In this document: piece after piece, positions 10,282-20,316 of the stretch
Layout: each line of letters begins with the position of its first letter
Position numbering within the stretch: the first letter of the stretch is position 1
NCBI RefSeq assembly: GCF_024582835.1
Contig: NZ_CP102096.1
Coordinates: 930,001-994,000, forward strand
Direction of reading: 5' to 3'
Origin: Vibrio japonicus
GTDB lineage: Bacteria > Pseudomonadota > Gammaproteobacteria > Enterobacterales > Vibrionaceae
DNA length: 64,000 nucleotides
The notes under the pieces: model-generated
Seen by the model: the letters and a program-made list of their open reading frames with translations, nothing else
Told to the model about the DNA's origin: nothing
Database searches by the model: none
Made by a program: the position numbers and the translations under genes

Positions 10282-11841
10282 TTAACCTGCTAACACGTCA
10301 GTTGCAACTTTGTAGCTTGGGTCTTCTTTCACGTTGATCTCAACTAAGCTGCCTGCTTTGTCCAGAAGTGCGCGGCAGTCTTGGCTCAAGTGGCGTAAAT
10401 GTAATGTTTTACCCTGAGCTGCGTAACGCTCTGCGAGTGTTTCAATAGCTTCAATTGCAGAATGGTCGGTCACGCGTGAATCAGCGAAGTCGACGATAAC
10501 GTCTGCTGGGTCGTTGTGAGCGTCAAAAATTTCAAGGAAGTTCGCTACTGAGCCGAAGAACACTGGGCCGTGGATCTTGTACTCTTTTGAGCCTTCTTCA
10601 TTAATATGAGTATCAGCGTAGATGTGCTTCGCGTGTTGCCATGCAAACATAAGCGCCGATGCGATAACACCAACAAAGACCGCGATTGCAAGGTCAGTCA
10701 GTACAGTTACAACCGTAACGAGTACGATAACGAAAAAGTCTTGTTTTGGTACGCGGCGTGCGAGCTTGAATGTCGCCCATTCGAACGTACCAATCACTAC
10801 CATAAACATGACACCAACCAGTGCTGCTAGCGGGATCATTTCGATTAGCGCGGAAGCAAACAGGATAAACATCAGTAGCATGACTGCAGCAACAATGCCT
10901 GACAGACGGCCACGACCACCCGAGTTTACGTTGATCATCGACTGACCGATCATCGCACAACCACCCATTGCCCCGAAGACAGAACAGGTTACGTTTGCCA
11001 TACCCTGACCAATACATTCGCGATTAGATTGACCACGAGTATTTGTCATTTCGTCGAGCACAGTCAAAGTTAGCAGAGATTCGATCAGGCCAATTGCCGC
11101 AAGAATAATCGCATAAGGTAAAATGATCTGCAGTGTTTCAAGTGTTAGTGGCACGGTTGGGATTGAGAATGTCGGCAAAGAACCGGCAAGTGTAGCGGCT
11201 TCGTCACCTGACATCGCGCGCAGGAAATCAACCACAGTACGGGTTTCTAAATCCAAGCCAACAACCAGTGCAGTCACCGTCACAATTGCAACCAGAGACG
11301 AGGGTACCGCTGTCGTGATCTTAGGCAAAAAGTAAATGATTGCCATTGTTAGCGCGACTAAGCCTAGCATTAACATCATTTCGTCTTGTGGTAGCCAAGT
11401 CAGTACACCGTTGATGTCTGGCGCTTTAAATTGACCAAGCTGGGCTAAGAAGATAACAATGGCTAAGCCGTTGACGAAGCCGATCATGACAGGGTGGGGA
11501 ACAATACGGATAAACTTGCCCAGTTTGAACATACCTGCTGCTATTTGGAAGATACCCGCAAGCAGGATGGCAGCAAAGAGGTATTGGACACCGTGGCTTG
11601 CAACCAAGCTCACCATGACGACGGCCATAGCGCCAGTTGCGCCAGAAATCATGCCTGGGCGGCCACCAAAAATTGATGTGATTAAGCCGACAATGAATGC
11701 AGCGTATAAACCAACCATAGGGTCTACGCCAGCAACGAAGGCGAATGCAACGGCTTCAGGGACTAGTGCTAGCGCTACCGTCAGGCCCGAAAGCACGTCG
11801 TTTTTTACAGAGTGCTTAGAAAATTGTGGGAATTCAAACAT
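10282..11841 (-). CDS. SulP family inorganic anion transporter with STAS domain
   Basis: 519 residues of SLC26/SulP type. The N-terminal sulfate-transporter signature region ([20 protein letters not shown] near 28-47) is followed by about 11-14 hydrophobic segments up to residue 400 and a cytosolic C-terminal STAS domain ([17 protein letters not shown] to the end) with the conserved [15 protein letters not shown] patch. Substrate may be sulfate, bicarbonate or a dicarboxylate; the sequence does not decide. It is transcribed in the same direction as rne, but a terminator and 257 bases separate them, so it has its own promoter in 11842-12050. No carbonic anhydrase or sulfur assimilation gene adjoins. 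Confidence 0.9.
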   Translation of the reverse strand: MFEFPQFSKHSVKNDVLSGLTVALALVPEAVAFAFVAGVDPMVGLYAAFIVGLITSIFGGRPGMISGATGAMAVVMVSLVASHGVQYLFAAILLAGIFQIAAGMFKLGKFIRIVPHPVMIGFVNGLAIVIFLAQLGQFKAPDINGVLTWLPQDEMMLMLGLVALTMAIIYFLPKITTAVPSSLVAIVTVTALVVGLDLETRTVVDFLRAMSGDEAATLAGSLPTFSIPTVPLTLETLQIILPYAIILAAIGLIESLLTLTVLDEMTNTRGQSNRECIGQGMANVTCSVFGAMGGCAMIGQSMINVNSGGRGRLSGIVAAVMLLMFILFASALIEMIPLAALVGVMFMVVIGTFEWATFKLARRVPKQDFFVIVLVTVVTVLTDLAIAVFVGVIASALMFAWQHAKHIYADTHINEEGSKEYKIHGPVFFGSVANFLEIFDAHNDPADVIVDFADSRVTDHSAIEAIETLAERYAAQGKTLHLRHLSQDCRALLDKAGSLVEINVKEDPSYKVATDVLAG

Positions 11842-12050
11842 GCTTGCTCAGTTTTACTAAGGATTTAAATGTATTCTGAAAAGCGGCTTTGAAATTCCAT
11901 GAGCAAAAATGCGGTATAAAAGAGCGGATAAAACAAAGCGTTTGTTTCAGATCGAGTTGGCGAATGCTACCGAAAAGTGTGATTAAGTTCAACAATGAAC
12001 CAAATATTGACCAATGTTTATGATAAACAAATGAACGCTAATCGGGATAT

Positions 12051-12082
12051 AAAAAAACAGCCCCTGTGTTTAGGGGCTGTTT
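12051..12082 (-). terminator. rne terminator
   Basis: 10-bp stem (12055-12064 with 12073-12082) around a GC core AGCCCC/GGGGCT; seven A on the left give the U-run on the minus strand. It lies just after the rne stop. Confidence 0.85.
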
Positions 12083-12098
12083 AATTTTAGTTGCTAGA

Positions 12099-15056
12099 TT
12101 AGAAACCTACCGGTTTGGTCATTGCTGCGCTAGCTTGATTCTTCGCGACTTGACTACCTGCACCTTTTGGCTGGTATCGTTCTTCGCGGAATGGCGCTGC
12201 TACAACGGCGATTTCTTTCATCTCGACTGGGCCTGAAGCTTTGGTCATTGGAGATGATGCTTGGCCTTTGAATACTGGCGCGGCATTCTCTGAGATGGTT
12301 TCTGTCATTGCTTGCGTAGCCACTGATGTAGTGACTTGCGTTTTCGCAATGGCCACTTCTTCAGCTTGTTCCACTTCTACGATTGGAGCTTCAACCTTTT
12401 CAACCTTTTCAACAACTTCAACGGGTGTTTCCGGTGTTTCAATAGGTTTCGCTATTTCAGTTTTCGCAGGTTCAACCGTAAGCTCATCATGACGGATGAT
12501 CACTTTACCCATTGCCATTTCAGGGCAAGCGAATCCACCTAATACAACTTGACTCTCTACCGCTTCAACTGCTACTTGTTCAGTTTTTGGCTTCGACTTA
12601 GCTGCAGGCTTAATGATTCCGTAGCTAGGCATGACTTTACCCATAGCCATCTCAGGAGACGCTACACCACCTTTACGTAGGCGGAATGGGTTAGGGCGAC
12701 GATCACGGCCACGACGGCGACGCTGACCACTTGCACGCAGGTGACGAGGTGAGCGACGGTTTCGGCGTTGTTTACCCTGTTCTGCTTCTTGTGCTGGCGC
12801 TTCTACGTTTTGTTCAACCGCTTCAGCGACTACTTCGGCTTTCGCTTCTTTCACAACTTCTTGTGCTTCCGCTTGCGCCTTCTGGTCTTTAACGCGAACT
12901 TGTTTAGTCAGTTGACGACGCTGACGACGCTCTTTCACTTTCGCTGCTTTTTCTTCAGTACGGTTTGGTTTTTCCGTTTGCTCAGCATCTGCTGCGAGCT
13001 TCAAGCCTTCTTCTGCAACCTTGGTTGCTTTTACATCATCAACTTTGCTACGACGATCTTGCTTAGGTTTGCGGTTCTGCGGCTTGCGTTCAGTTGCTAC
13101 TTTGCCTTCGCTTGAAGCTTCATCACGCTGCTGCGGTTTGCGTTTGTTATCACGTTTAATGTCACGTTTTTCTTCGCGGTTATCACTGCGGCTTTCGCTG
13201 CGGTTATCACGAGGACTGCGACGACGTTGATCATTGCGGTTGCGACGATTGCGATTGCTGCGCTGACCTTCTTTCCTTTCTGTCGTTTCTTTCTTCTCTT
13301 CGACTTTGTCTGTCGCAGAGCTTGAACCAAATAGGAAGTTGCTTATAGCTTTAAAGAGGCGGCTAACAAGACCTGGTTTAGATTCTTGTACATCTGCTTT
13401 CTTTTCTTCTGCTTTAGGCATCGGTTTTGGTGCTGGCGCAGATTGAGCAGGAGCAGCAAAGCCTTTCAGAACCGGCTCTTCAATCTTCTTAGGTTTAGTT
13501 TCAGTTTCAGGTGCTTCACGACCTTCCGCCTCTTTCATTGCTTCTAGTTTCTTAGGTAGCAGGTAAGAGAGTAGGTCGAACTCTTCACCTTCGCGTACAC
13601 GAATAACGTCGAAGTGAGGAGTTTCCATATCTGAATTAGGCACAACTGTGATCTTAACTTCTTGAATGCGCTCAATGTGGTTCACAGAGCGACGTTTTTC
13701 ATTAAGAAGATAAGATGCGATCGGTACCGGTACAACAGCCAGTACTTGCGCTGTGTTGTCTTTTAACGCTTCTTCTTCAATCAGACGAAGTACAGAAAGA
13801 GCAAGAGATTCGTTGTCGCGAACAACACCAGTACCTGTACAGCGAGGACAAATATGGTGGCTAGCTTCTGCAAGAGAAGGACTTAGACGCTGACGCGACA
13901 TCTCTAGTAGACCAAAGCGAGAAATACGACCAATCTGCACACGAGCACGATCCATACGTACTGCGTCGCGTAGACGGTTTTCTACTTCGCGCTGGTGGCG
14001 AACGGGTGTCATATCGATAAAGTCGATAACAACCAAACCACCCAAATCACGTAGACGCAACTGGCGAGCGATTTCGTCCGCTGCTTCAAGGTTCGTGTTA
14101 AGTGCTGTTTCTTCAATATCGCCGCCCTTTGTTGCACGAGCAGAGTTGATATCGATTGAAGTCAGTGCTTCAGTTGGGTCAATAACGATTGAACCACCTG
14201 ATGGAAGTCGAACTTCACGTTGGAATGCAGACTCAATTTGGCTTTCGATTTGATAGTGGCTAAACAGCGGTACTTCACCGTCGTATTTCTTAACTCGGCT
14301 AACAAAGTCAGGTCTTACTAGGCTGATATGCTGTAGTGCACGTTCATAGATCGTATTGCTATCGATTAAAATTTCGCCGATATCACGACGTAAATAATCG
14401 CGAATAGCACGTACGATAACGTTACTTTCTTGGTGAATTAGGAAAGGAGCTGGATTCGCATCAGAAGCTTGTTTGATTGCGCCCCAATGGTTAAGAAGTA
14501 CGTTTAAATCCCACTCCAGTTCTTCTGCGCTTTTGCCCACACCTGCTGTACGAACAATCAGGCCCATACCTTGCGGCAGTTCAAGAGTGCTTAGTGCAGC
14601 TTTTAGCTGTGTGCGTTCGTCGCCTTCGATTCGGCGAGAAATACCGCCAGCACGAGGGTTATTAGGCATTAGAACAAGGTAACTACCCGCAAGAGAGATG
14701 AACGTCGTTAGCGCAGCACCTTTGCTGCCACGTTCTTCTTTCTCTACTTGTACGATGACTTCTTGGCCTTCGGTCAGCACTTCTTTAATGCTTGGACGGC
14801 CTTGATAGGTATAGCCTTCAGGGAAGTATTCGCGGGCAATTTCTTTAAGAGGGAGGAAACCGTGTCTTTCTGCACCATAGTCTACGAAAGCAGCTTCCAG
14901 ACTTGGTTCGATGCGAGTGATACGTCCTTTGTAGATATTTGCTTTTTTCGATTCATGACCAGGGCTTTCGATATCTAAATCGTACAGTCTCTGACCATCA
15001 ACCAAAGCAACACGCAACTCTTCTTTTTGAGTTGCGTTGATTAACATTCTTTTCAT
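12099..15056 (-). CDS. rne: Ribonuclease E
   Basis: Essential endoribonuclease and scaffold of the RNA degradosome, attached to the inner membrane. 985 residues. The catalytic half has the S1 domain (about 36-120), Asp in [13 protein letters not shown] and in [12 protein letters not shown] (E. coli D303 and D346), and the zinc-link CPRCTGTG near 404. The C-terminal half shows an amphipathic membrane anchor [16 protein letters not shown] near 560, a long Arg/Lys/Glu-rich disordered stretch, and the second arginine-rich RNA-binding box [19 protein letters not shown] near 770-790. After it come two copies of a PEMAMGKV motif (near 800 and 840), then two short ASxxMTK motifs near the end. The known enolase site of E. 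coli RNase E follows the same Arg box with ASPELASGKV. The start codon sits behind a long structured leader. Confidence 0.97.
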   Translation of the reverse strand: MKRMLINATQKEELRVALVDGQRLYDLDIESPGHESKKANIYKGRITRIEPSLEAAFVDYGAERHGFLPLKEIAREYFPEGYTYQGRPSIKEVLTEGQEVIVQVEKEERGSKGAALTTFISLAGSYLVLMPNNPRAGGISRRIEGDERTQLKAALSTLELPQGMGLIVRTAGVGKSAEELEWDLNVLLNHWGAIKQASDANPAPFLIHQESNVIVRAIRDYLRRDIGEILIDSNTIYERALQHISLVRPDFVSRVKKYDGEVPLFSHYQIESQIESAFQREVRLPSGGSIVIDPTEALTSIDINSARATKGGDIEETALNTNLEAADEIARQLRLRDLGGLVVIDFIDMTPVRHQREVENRLRDAVRMDRARVQIGRISRFGLLEMSRQRLSPSLAEASHHICPRCTGTGVVRDNESLALSVLRLIEEEALKDNTAQVLAVVPVPIASYLLNEKRRSVNHIERIQEVKITVVPNSDMETPHFDVIRVREGEEFDLLSYLLPKKLEAMKEAEGREAPETETKPKKIEEPVLKGFAAPAQSAPAPKPMPKAEEKKADVQESKPGLVSRLFKAISNFLFGSSSATDKVEEKKETTERKEGQRSNRNRRNRNDQRRRSPRDNRSESRSDNREEKRDIKRDNKRKPQQRDEASSEGKVATERKPQNRKPKQDRRSKVDDVKATKVAEEGLKLAADAEQTEKPNRTEEKAAKVKERRQRRQLTKQVRVKDQKAQAEAQEVVKEAKAEVVAEAVEQNVEAPAQEAEQGKQRRNRRSPRHLRASGQRRRRGRDRRPNPFRLRKGGVASPEMAMGKVMPSYGIIKPAAKSKPKTEQVAVEAVESQVVLGGFACPEMAMGKVIIRHDELTVEPAKTEIAKPIETPETPVEVVEKVEKVEAPIVEVEQAEEVAIAKTQVTTSVATQAMTETISENAAPVFKGQASSPMTKASGPVEMKEIAVVAAPFREERYQPKGAGSQVAKNQASAAMTKPVGF

Positions 15057-15340
15057 TGATAAATCTCGTTGTCATTCTATGTCTGCTGCTGCCTTTGTCT
15101 CTTTCACGGTGCCTGATCCCATGGCTTAATTGTGTGCAGCCTCCCGGCTGGAGGGATGCTCTGGGGCACGTCAGTCTTACAAGCTCGTTATGCGTGTAAG
15201 CCGCAATGTTGGCGGAAATACTCAACATGAAAGTCAATGCTATGACCATTGACCATTGGTTTACTTTGCTGGTTGAAACGTCAGGAGAGGCGCGATGGAT
15301 TTTGCAATTAGAATAACTAGTTGGTTGCAATTCATGCCTA
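15057..15340 (-). promoter_or_regulatory. rne 5' leader, candidate autoregulatory (rne5-like) element
   Basis: In E. coli a 361-nt rne leader with hairpins senses RNase E activity and drives autoregulation. Here more than 700 bases precede rne. The first part holds compact hairpins: CCTCC/GGAGG (15140-15144 with 15150-15154, extended by GCA/TGC at 15136-15138 with 15157-15159) and CTTACA/TGTAAG (15176-15181 with 15195-15200). The reading frame overlapping this region on the minus strand is in frame with nothing conserved and looks spurious. The link to the E. coli element is by position and structure, not by alignment. Confidence 0.45.
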
Positions 15341-15778
15341 TCTATTACGATTTTCCCTGCGCAATTTATTAACTTCTAGTCAATGGCATTGGCATACTGA
15401 GTAGGGCAACAAAATAGCTAACTTCGAAAATGTCTTACGCCGTGTGCTGCATTTTGTTAAATTAGCGGACTACTCATTAATTTGCTCTAAAATGATTGGG
15501 TTTGTTTAAAATGCAACCGAATCAATTATTGCAGGTGTGAACTATAGCAGTACCCAATAAACTCAGCAATCTGCTTTATTATAAAACACTAAAAAAGCTA
15601 ATTTTATTTTTGGTAAGTGTCTGTATTTAAAGTGCTTATAAAATATTTAGTGATATAAGTTGTTGAGTTGGTGGATTTTTATCCTTAGCTGGACGGAAAT
15701 CCATTGTTAGAGAGAAAATAACCCGCCTGTTGCGTAGAAAGTGTGAATATACGCAAGGTAGAGTGTTAGAATGGCGAA
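15341..15778. other. Distal part of the divergent rne/rluC intergenic region
   Basis: 438 AT-rich bases without a credible gene. It must contain the rluC promoter (plus) and the rne promoter(s) (minus); several -35/-10-like pairs exist but none is convincing enough to place. Confidence 0.4.
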
Positions 15779-16729
15779 ATGAGCGAAATTAGAACAAAAG
15801 TCCAGTTTGTAGATATCGACGACGATATGGCTGGCCAGCGAGTTGATAACTTTCTGCGTAACTTTCTGAAAAGTATACCTAAAAGCATGGTTTATCGAAT
15901 CTTGCGTAAGGGCGAAGTACGAGTAAATAAAAAGCGCGTCAAAGCGGAATATAAGCTACAGGCGGGTGATATGGTCCGTATTCCTCCTGTTACGCTTGAA
16001 GAAAAGGCAGAAGAAGTTGCACCGAGTACCAAGTTAAATAAGGTTGCTGAGTTAGAGAATATGGTTATCTATGAAGATGATCACATGCTTATCCTCAATA
16101 AACCATCTGGTACCGCCGTCCATGGTGGTAGCGGCTTAAAATTTGGTGCAATCGAAGCATTGCGAGCCCTTCGTCCTCAGGCGCGATTTTTAGAATTGGT
16201 TCACCGAATTGACCGCGATACCTCGGGTATCTTGCTTGTGGCTAAAAAGCGTTCGGCACTGCGTCATCTGCAAGCTCAGTTCCGCGAAAAAACGGTGAAA
16301 AAGTTTTACTTTGCGTTGGTGATGGGGCAGTGGAAGAGCAGCTGTAAAGTTGTGAATGCACCCCTACTTAAAAACGAAGTAAACAGCATTGTTCGTGTTA
16401 ACCCGAATGGTAAGTTGTCCGAGACCCGTTTTAAGATCATCGAGAAGTTCGCTGATGCAACCTTGGTCCAAGCAAGTCCGATTACGGGCCGAACTCACCA
16501 GATTCGTGTCCATACACAGTATGTAGGTCATCCGATTGCTTGGGATGATAGATACGGAGATCGACGCTTTGACGCTTACACGGGAAAACTTGGTCTTGAT
16601 AGACTTTTCCTCCATGCGGCAAACATCAAGTTCATTCATCCAGCGACGGAAGAGTGGATGGAGATCAACGCACCGATGGAAGCGAAGCTTGAACGGACTT
16701 TAGAAGGCCTGAGAAAGCAAAGCTCGTAA
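15779..16729 (+). CDS. rluC: 23S rRNA pseudouridine synthase RluC (U955, U2504, U2580)
   Basis: Makes three pseudouridines in 23S rRNA near the peptidyl transferase centre. 316 residues (E. coli 319). N-terminal S4 RNA-binding domain (GQRVDNFLRNFLKSIPKSMVY, 20-80) and RluA-type catalytic domain with HRIDRDTSG near residue 141-149, whose Asp is the nucleophile. Downstream TGRTHQIRVH is typical. ATG 15779 is the only in-frame start that fits; the ATG eight bases earlier runs into a stop. It lies divergent to rne and beside yceF, as in E. coli. Confidence 0.96.
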   Translation: MSEIRTKVQFVDIDDDMAGQRVDNFLRNFLKSIPKSMVYRILRKGEVRVNKKRVKAEYKLQAGDMVRIPPVTLEEKAEEVAPSTKLNKVAELENMVIYEDDHMLILNKPSGTAVHGGSGLKFGAIEALRALRPQARFLELVHRIDRDTSGILLVAKKRSALRHLQAQFREKTVKKFYFALVMGQWKSSCKVVNAPLLKNEVNSIVRVNPNGKLSETRFKIIEKFADATLVQASPITGRTHQIRVHTQYVGHPIAWDDRYGDRRFDAYTGKLGLDRLFLHAANIKFIHPATEEWMEINAPMEAKLERTLEGLRKQSS

Positions 16730-16744
16730 TTGAAAATTATGACT

Positions 16745-16777
16745 AAAAACGCCGCGATTAAAATGGCGGCGTTTTTT
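16745..16777. terminator. Bidirectional terminator between rluC and yceF
   Basis: 11-bp stem (16745-16755 with 16766-16776) with core ACGCCGC/GCGGCGT, A-run left and T-run right, between convergent genes. Confidence 0.88.
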
Positions 16778-16795
16778 TAAATCATATCACTCAAG

Positions 16796-17377
16796 TTACA
16801 GGACGGAGATTCCTTGCTCCTGGAGCATATCGATCAAATCGATCAAAGGTAAGCCTACTAATGTGTTTGGATCTTTCCCTTCCAATTTATCGAATAGGGC
16901 AATCCCTAACCCTTCACTCTTAAAGCTACCTGCACAGTAATAGGGCTCCTCAAGGTCAACGTAGCGTGCAATTTGTTTTTCAGTAAGCTGACGGAAATGC
17001 ACCGTAAAAGTATCGACTTTGACCTCGGTTTCACCACTTATCGTGTTGTGTAACGCAAGTCCGGTGTAAAACTGGATAGATTGACCGCTTTGTTGCATGA
17101 GCTGTTTGATTGCATTCTCTCTAGAGAGGGGTTTACCAACTATTCTCCCATCAATCACACAGACCTGATCACTGCCGATGACAAGGCTCGCTGATTCTGT
17201 TTTACATGACTCTGCTTTGCCTTTTGCGAGTCGCTTTACCAGCTGCAAAGGTGTTTCGTCCTCTAACGGAGTTTCGTCAAAATCTGGAGAGCATGTAATA
17301 AACGAAAGTGAGAGTTTGTTGAGCAGTTGTTTGCGATAAGGCGAAGTTGAGGCTAAAACTAGTTGGTAATTTGGCAT
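16796..17377 (-). CDS. yceF: 7-methyl-GTP pyrophosphatase (Maf family, YceF)
   Basis: House-cleaning nucleotide pyrophosphatase that hydrolyses m7GTP and related nucleotides. 193 residues (E. coli 194). The Maf signature LASTSPYRKQLL (7-18), DFDETP near 36, and the catalytic base region GSDQVCVIDG near 69-78. Convergent with rluC and divergent from yceD; the 148-base gap to yceD should hold promoters for both. Confidence 0.93.
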   Translation of the reverse strand: MPNYQLVLASTSPYRKQLLNKLSLSFITCSPDFDETPLEDETPLQLVKRLAKGKAESCKTESASLVIGSDQVCVIDGRIVGKPLSRENAIKQLMQQSGQSIQFYTGLALHNTISGETEVKVDTFTVHFRQLTEKQIARYVDLEEPYYCAGSFKSEGLGIALFDKLEGKDPNTLVGLPLIDLIDMLQEQGISVL

Positions 17378-17525
17378 TTTTATTTACAATCAACAGAAGA
17401 TATAGTGCTAGCTTAATCGATCTAATGGTTGATATCCTAGCTATCTCAGTGATAAGGAAAAAAAGTATAACTTTTTGCCCTTTTTCTTTGACTATAAACG
17501 AATTGGAAGATAGAATTCGCGCCCT

Positions 17526-18050
17526 ATGCAAAAGGTAAAAATACCGCGAACGGTTGATCCGGCAAGAGCGGCTCAAAAGCGACTTGATTTTGAAGGTATC
17601 ATTCAAGCAAGTCTTTTTAAGCGCTTAGAGGAATCGGTCGAAGGCGTTAAACGCGACGCTCAAGTGTCATTGTCATTTGGGTTGGATGAACAGCGACTCG
17701 TTGTTATCTCTGGTAAAGCTAACATCGAAGTTGATTTAGAGTGTCAACGCTGTAACGAGGTTTTCACACACTTGTGTGAAGTCGAATTCACTTACACGCC
17801 GTATTACAGCGAAAAAAGTGAAGAAGACGCACCGGAAGAGTACGATTTGGTAGATCTTAACGAGTACGGTGAAGTAGACCTAATACAGTTGGTTGAAGAC
17901 GAGTTCATTCTAAACTTGCCTCAAATTGCGATGCACGATGAAGCGGACTGTAGCGTTAATTCAGATAATATGGTGTTTGGTGAGATTCCAGAAGAAATTG
18001 TGGAAGACAAGCCGAATCCATTCGATGTTTTAAAAAGCTTAAAGAAGTAA
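17526..18050 (+). CDS. yceD: DUF177 protein YceD (23S rRNA accumulation protein)
   Basis: 174 residues, cytoplasmic, acidic C-terminal half. The CQRC pair near 76-79 within [11 protein letters not shown] and the acidic run [21 protein letters not shown] are typical of the family. The gene is linked to rpmF in most bacteria and loss affects 23S rRNA accumulation; the molecular role is not settled. It starts the yceD-rpmF-plsX-fab transcription unit, 31 bases ahead of rpmF. Confidence 0.92.
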   Translation: MQKVKIPRTVDPARAAQKRLDFEGIIQASLFKRLEESVEGVKRDAQVSLSFGLDEQRLVVISGKANIEVDLECQRCNEVFTHLCEVEFTYTPYYSEKSEEDAPEEYDLVDLNEYGEVDLIQLVEDEFILNLPQIAMHDEADCSVNSDNMVFGEIPEEIVEDKPNPFDVLKSLKK

Positions 18051-18081
18051 TTCTTTAAGAATTAACACAGGAGTAGGGTCC

Positions 18082-18252
18082 ATGGCCGTACAGAAAAACC
18101 GTAAAACACGTTCTAAGCGTGGTATGCGTCGTTCACACGATGCCCTAACTACAGCTGCACTTTCTGTTGACGCAACTTCAGGTGAAACTCACCTACGTCA
18201 CAACGTGACTGCTGAAGGTTACTACCGCGGCAAGAAGGTTATCAACAAGTAA
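18082..18252 (+). CDS. rpmF: 50S ribosomal protein L32
   Basis: 56 residues, [20 protein letters not shown] at the start and a C-terminal [11 protein letters not shown], matching bacterial L32 throughout. ATG 18082 follows a good Shine-Dalgarno sequence (ACAGGAG, 18067-18073). Its stop is 9 bases before plsX. This is a cysteine-free L32: no zinc-ribbon pairs are present, as in other gammaproteobacteria. Confidence 0.98.
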
Positions 18253-18261
18253 GGTTGACCT

Positions 18262-19287
18262 TTGCAAAATATAACCGTTGCACTTGATGCAATGGGCGGG
18301 GATTTCGGTCCTCGCGTTACAGTGCCTGCCGCCGTGCAGGCACTGTCGCATTTCCCAGAGCTGAAAGTGATCCTACTAGGTGATCAAGCTGCGATCACAT
18401 CTCAATTATCAATTCTTGGTTATAAGCCAGATGCTCGTTTGAGTATTCAGCATTGTGACCGAGTCATCTCTAACTCAGAAAAACCTTCCCTTGCGCTTAG
18501 AAATAGTAACGGCACCTCTATGGGCTCTGCTATCGATGCGGTGGCTTCAGGAAAAGCGGACGCGTGTGTGAGCGGTGGCAATACTGGCGCACTAATGGCT
18601 CTCTCTCGCTTTCGTCTTAAGTTGTTACCGGGGATTGAGAGGCCTGCTTTAATTTCGGCATTACCCACTGCGACCGGAAACAAAACTTGGATGCTCGATC
18701 TTGGCGCGAATGTATCCAGTGATGCCGATTCATTGTTTCAGTTTGCGGTCATGGGGAGTGCACTCGCAGAACAAAATCTACAAAGAGCACCGAGAGTGGC
18801 TATTCTGAACATTGGCGCTGAAGAAATAAAAGGCAACGATCTTGTCAAGCGCTGTGCAGAAATGCTCTCAAATACACAATCGGTGAATTTTGTGGGTTAT
18901 ATTGAAGGGAATCAACTATTACACGACTTTGCAGATGTTGTCGTCTGTGACGGGTTCGTTGGTAATGTGTGTTTAAAAACCTGTGAAGGCACCGCCCAAC
19001 TTTTTATAGATAAGTTAAAATCTAGCATGATGTCCTCATCTATAAAGGGTTGGATTGCAAGAAAATTGTTTTCTGGGTTATTTAATGAACTAAAAACACT
19101 GAACCCCGACCAGTATAACGGCGCAAGTTTGCTAGGATTGCGCGGCATTGTCATAAAAAGCCACGGAAGCGCTGATGTAGAAGCGGTTACCAACGCAATT
19201 GGTGAAGCTCTGCACGAGGTCAAACGACAAGTACCAAGCCGTATTAGCGATCGTTTGGAAGCGGTTTTACTCGAGAGGCATTATTAG
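18262..19287 (+). CDS. plsX: Phosphate acyltransferase PlsX
   Basis: Converts acyl-ACP to acyl-phosphate for phosphatidic acid synthesis; peripheral membrane enzyme. 341 residues (family about 345). N-terminus [20 protein letters not shown], glycine-rich [12 protein letters not shown] near 96, and [12 protein letters not shown] near 150 are characteristic. The start is TTG 18262, preceded by AAGG; no ATG gives the conserved N-terminus. Five bases separate it from fabH, so the pair is cotranslated or tightly coupled. Confidence 0.95.
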   Translation: MQNITVALDAMGGDFGPRVTVPAAVQALSHFPELKVILLGDQAAITSQLSILGYKPDARLSIQHCDRVISNSEKPSLALRNSNGTSMGSAIDAVASGKADACVSGGNTGALMALSRFRLKLLPGIERPALISALPTATGNKTWMLDLGANVSSDADSLFQFAVMGSALAEQNLQRAPRVAILNIGAEEIKGNDLVKRCAEMLSNTQSVNFVGYIEGNQLLHDFADVVVCDGFVGNVCLKTCEGTAQLFIDKLKSSMMSSSIKGWIARKLFSGLFNELKTLNPDQYNGASLLGLRGIVIKSHGSADVEAVTNAIGEALHEVKRQVPSRISDRLEAVLLERHY

Positions 19288-19292
19288 TCTTC

Positions 19293-20243
19293 ATGTATAG
19301 CAAAATTTTAGGTACTGGTAGCTACCTGCCATCTCAGGTGCGTACTAACGCAGATCTAGAGAAAATGGTAGATACAAGTGATGAGTGGATTGTTACTCGC
19401 ACGGGTATTAAAGAGCGTCGCATTGCTGCTGAGAACGAAACCGTCGCGGATATGGGCTATATCGCGGCTCAAAACGCTATCGAAATGGCGGGCATCGATA
19501 AACATGATATTGATCTGATTATTCTGGCAACAACCAGCGGTAGTCACACATTCCCATCATCAGCATGCCAGGTTCAGGCCAAGCTTGATATTAAAGGTTG
19601 CCCAGCATTTGACTTGGCAGCTGCGTGTTCCGGTTTTGTGTATGCACTATCTGTTGCTGATCAACACATCAAATCGGGCATGTGCAAAAACGTTCTGGTC
19701 ATTGGCGCTGACGCACTGTCAAAAACCTGTGATCCCGAGGATCGTTCTACTATCATTCTATTTGGTGATGGCGCAGGGGCGGTCGTCGTTGGGGCAAGTG
19801 AAGAGCCAGGCATTCTGTCGACTCATATCTATTCTGATGGTCGATTTGGTGAATTGCTTAGTCTAGAAGTGCCAGAGCGTGGTAAAGATGCAGACAAATG
19901 GCTGCACATGGCTGGTAACGAAGTATTCAAAGTTGCGGTTACTCAACTTTCCAAGCTCGTCAAAGATACCCTTGCTGCAAACGGTATGCACAAATCTGAA
20001 TTAGATTGGTTAGTGCCGCATCAGGCAAACTACCGCATTATATCGGCTACGGCTAAAAAACTATCAATGTCACTCGATCAAGTCGTGATTACGCTAGATA
20101 AACACGGTAACACATCAGCTGCGACAGTGCCGTCTGCACTAGATGAAGCAGTACGTGATGGTCGAATTAAGCGTGGTCAAATGCTCTTGCTAGAAGCATT
20201 TGGTGGTGGTTTTACTTGGGGTTCTGCGCTGGTTAAGTTCTAA
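19293..20243 (+). CDS. fabH: Beta-ketoacyl-ACP synthase III
   Basis: Condenses acetyl-CoA with malonyl-ACP to start fatty acid synthesis. 316 residues (E. coli 317). Catalytic Cys112 in AAACSGF, His in VPHQAN near 243 and Asn in KHGNTSA near 273 are all present. The tight plsX-fabH spacing and the terminator-like hairpin just after fabH suggest that it is expressed with plsX and partly separated from fabD. Confidence 0.97.
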   Translation: MYSKILGTGSYLPSQVRTNADLEKMVDTSDEWIVTRTGIKERRIAAENETVADMGYIAAQNAIEMAGIDKHDIDLIILATTSGSHTFPSSACQVQAKLDIKGCPAFDLAAACSGFVYALSVADQHIKSGMCKNVLVIGADALSKTCDPEDRSTIILFGDGAGAVVVGASEEPGILSTHIYSDGRFGELLSLEVPERGKDADKWLHMAGNEVFKVAVTQLSKLVKDTLAANGMHKSELDWLVPHQANYRIISATAKKLSMSLDQVVITLDKHGNTSAATVPSALDEAVRDGRIKRGQMLLLEAFGGGFTWGSALVKF

Positions 20244-20264
20244 ACCCAACAGAATTTTAAAATT

Positions 20265-20293
20265 AAGGTGCCTTTATAGGCACTTTTCTTTCT
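20265..20293 (+). terminator. Intra-operon terminator or attenuator between fabH and fabD
   Basis: Stem of eight pairs, one of them G-T (20265-20272 with 20279-20286), core GTGCC/GGCAC, followed by a T-rich tract with two C interruptions up to 20293. It lies in the 73-base fabH-fabD gap, where a fully cotranscribed operon would not need one. Confidence 0.55.
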
Positions 20294-20316
20294 TACTTTG
20301 GTTAAAGGAAAAGTAT

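Noticed and set aside
10606..11860. Several long plus-strand frames opposite the SulP gene
   Set aside because: Reverse-strand shadows of a high-GC-third-position gene; no conserved motifs.
12768..13230. Open frames on the plus strand opposite the rne tail
   Set aside because: They are complements of the Arg/Lys/Glu-rich repeats of RNase E, giving Phe/Arg/Ser-rich low-complexity products.
13097..13330. Lys/Ala/Val-rich repeats as a separate repeat protein or DNA repeat
   Set aside because: It is a frame shadow of the RNase E disordered region, which is itself low in complexity.
14998..15330. 110-codon frame on the minus strand overlapping the start of rne
   Set aside because: Composition of a structured leader, no recognisable protein, no ribosome binding site; it is the rne leader read in another frame.
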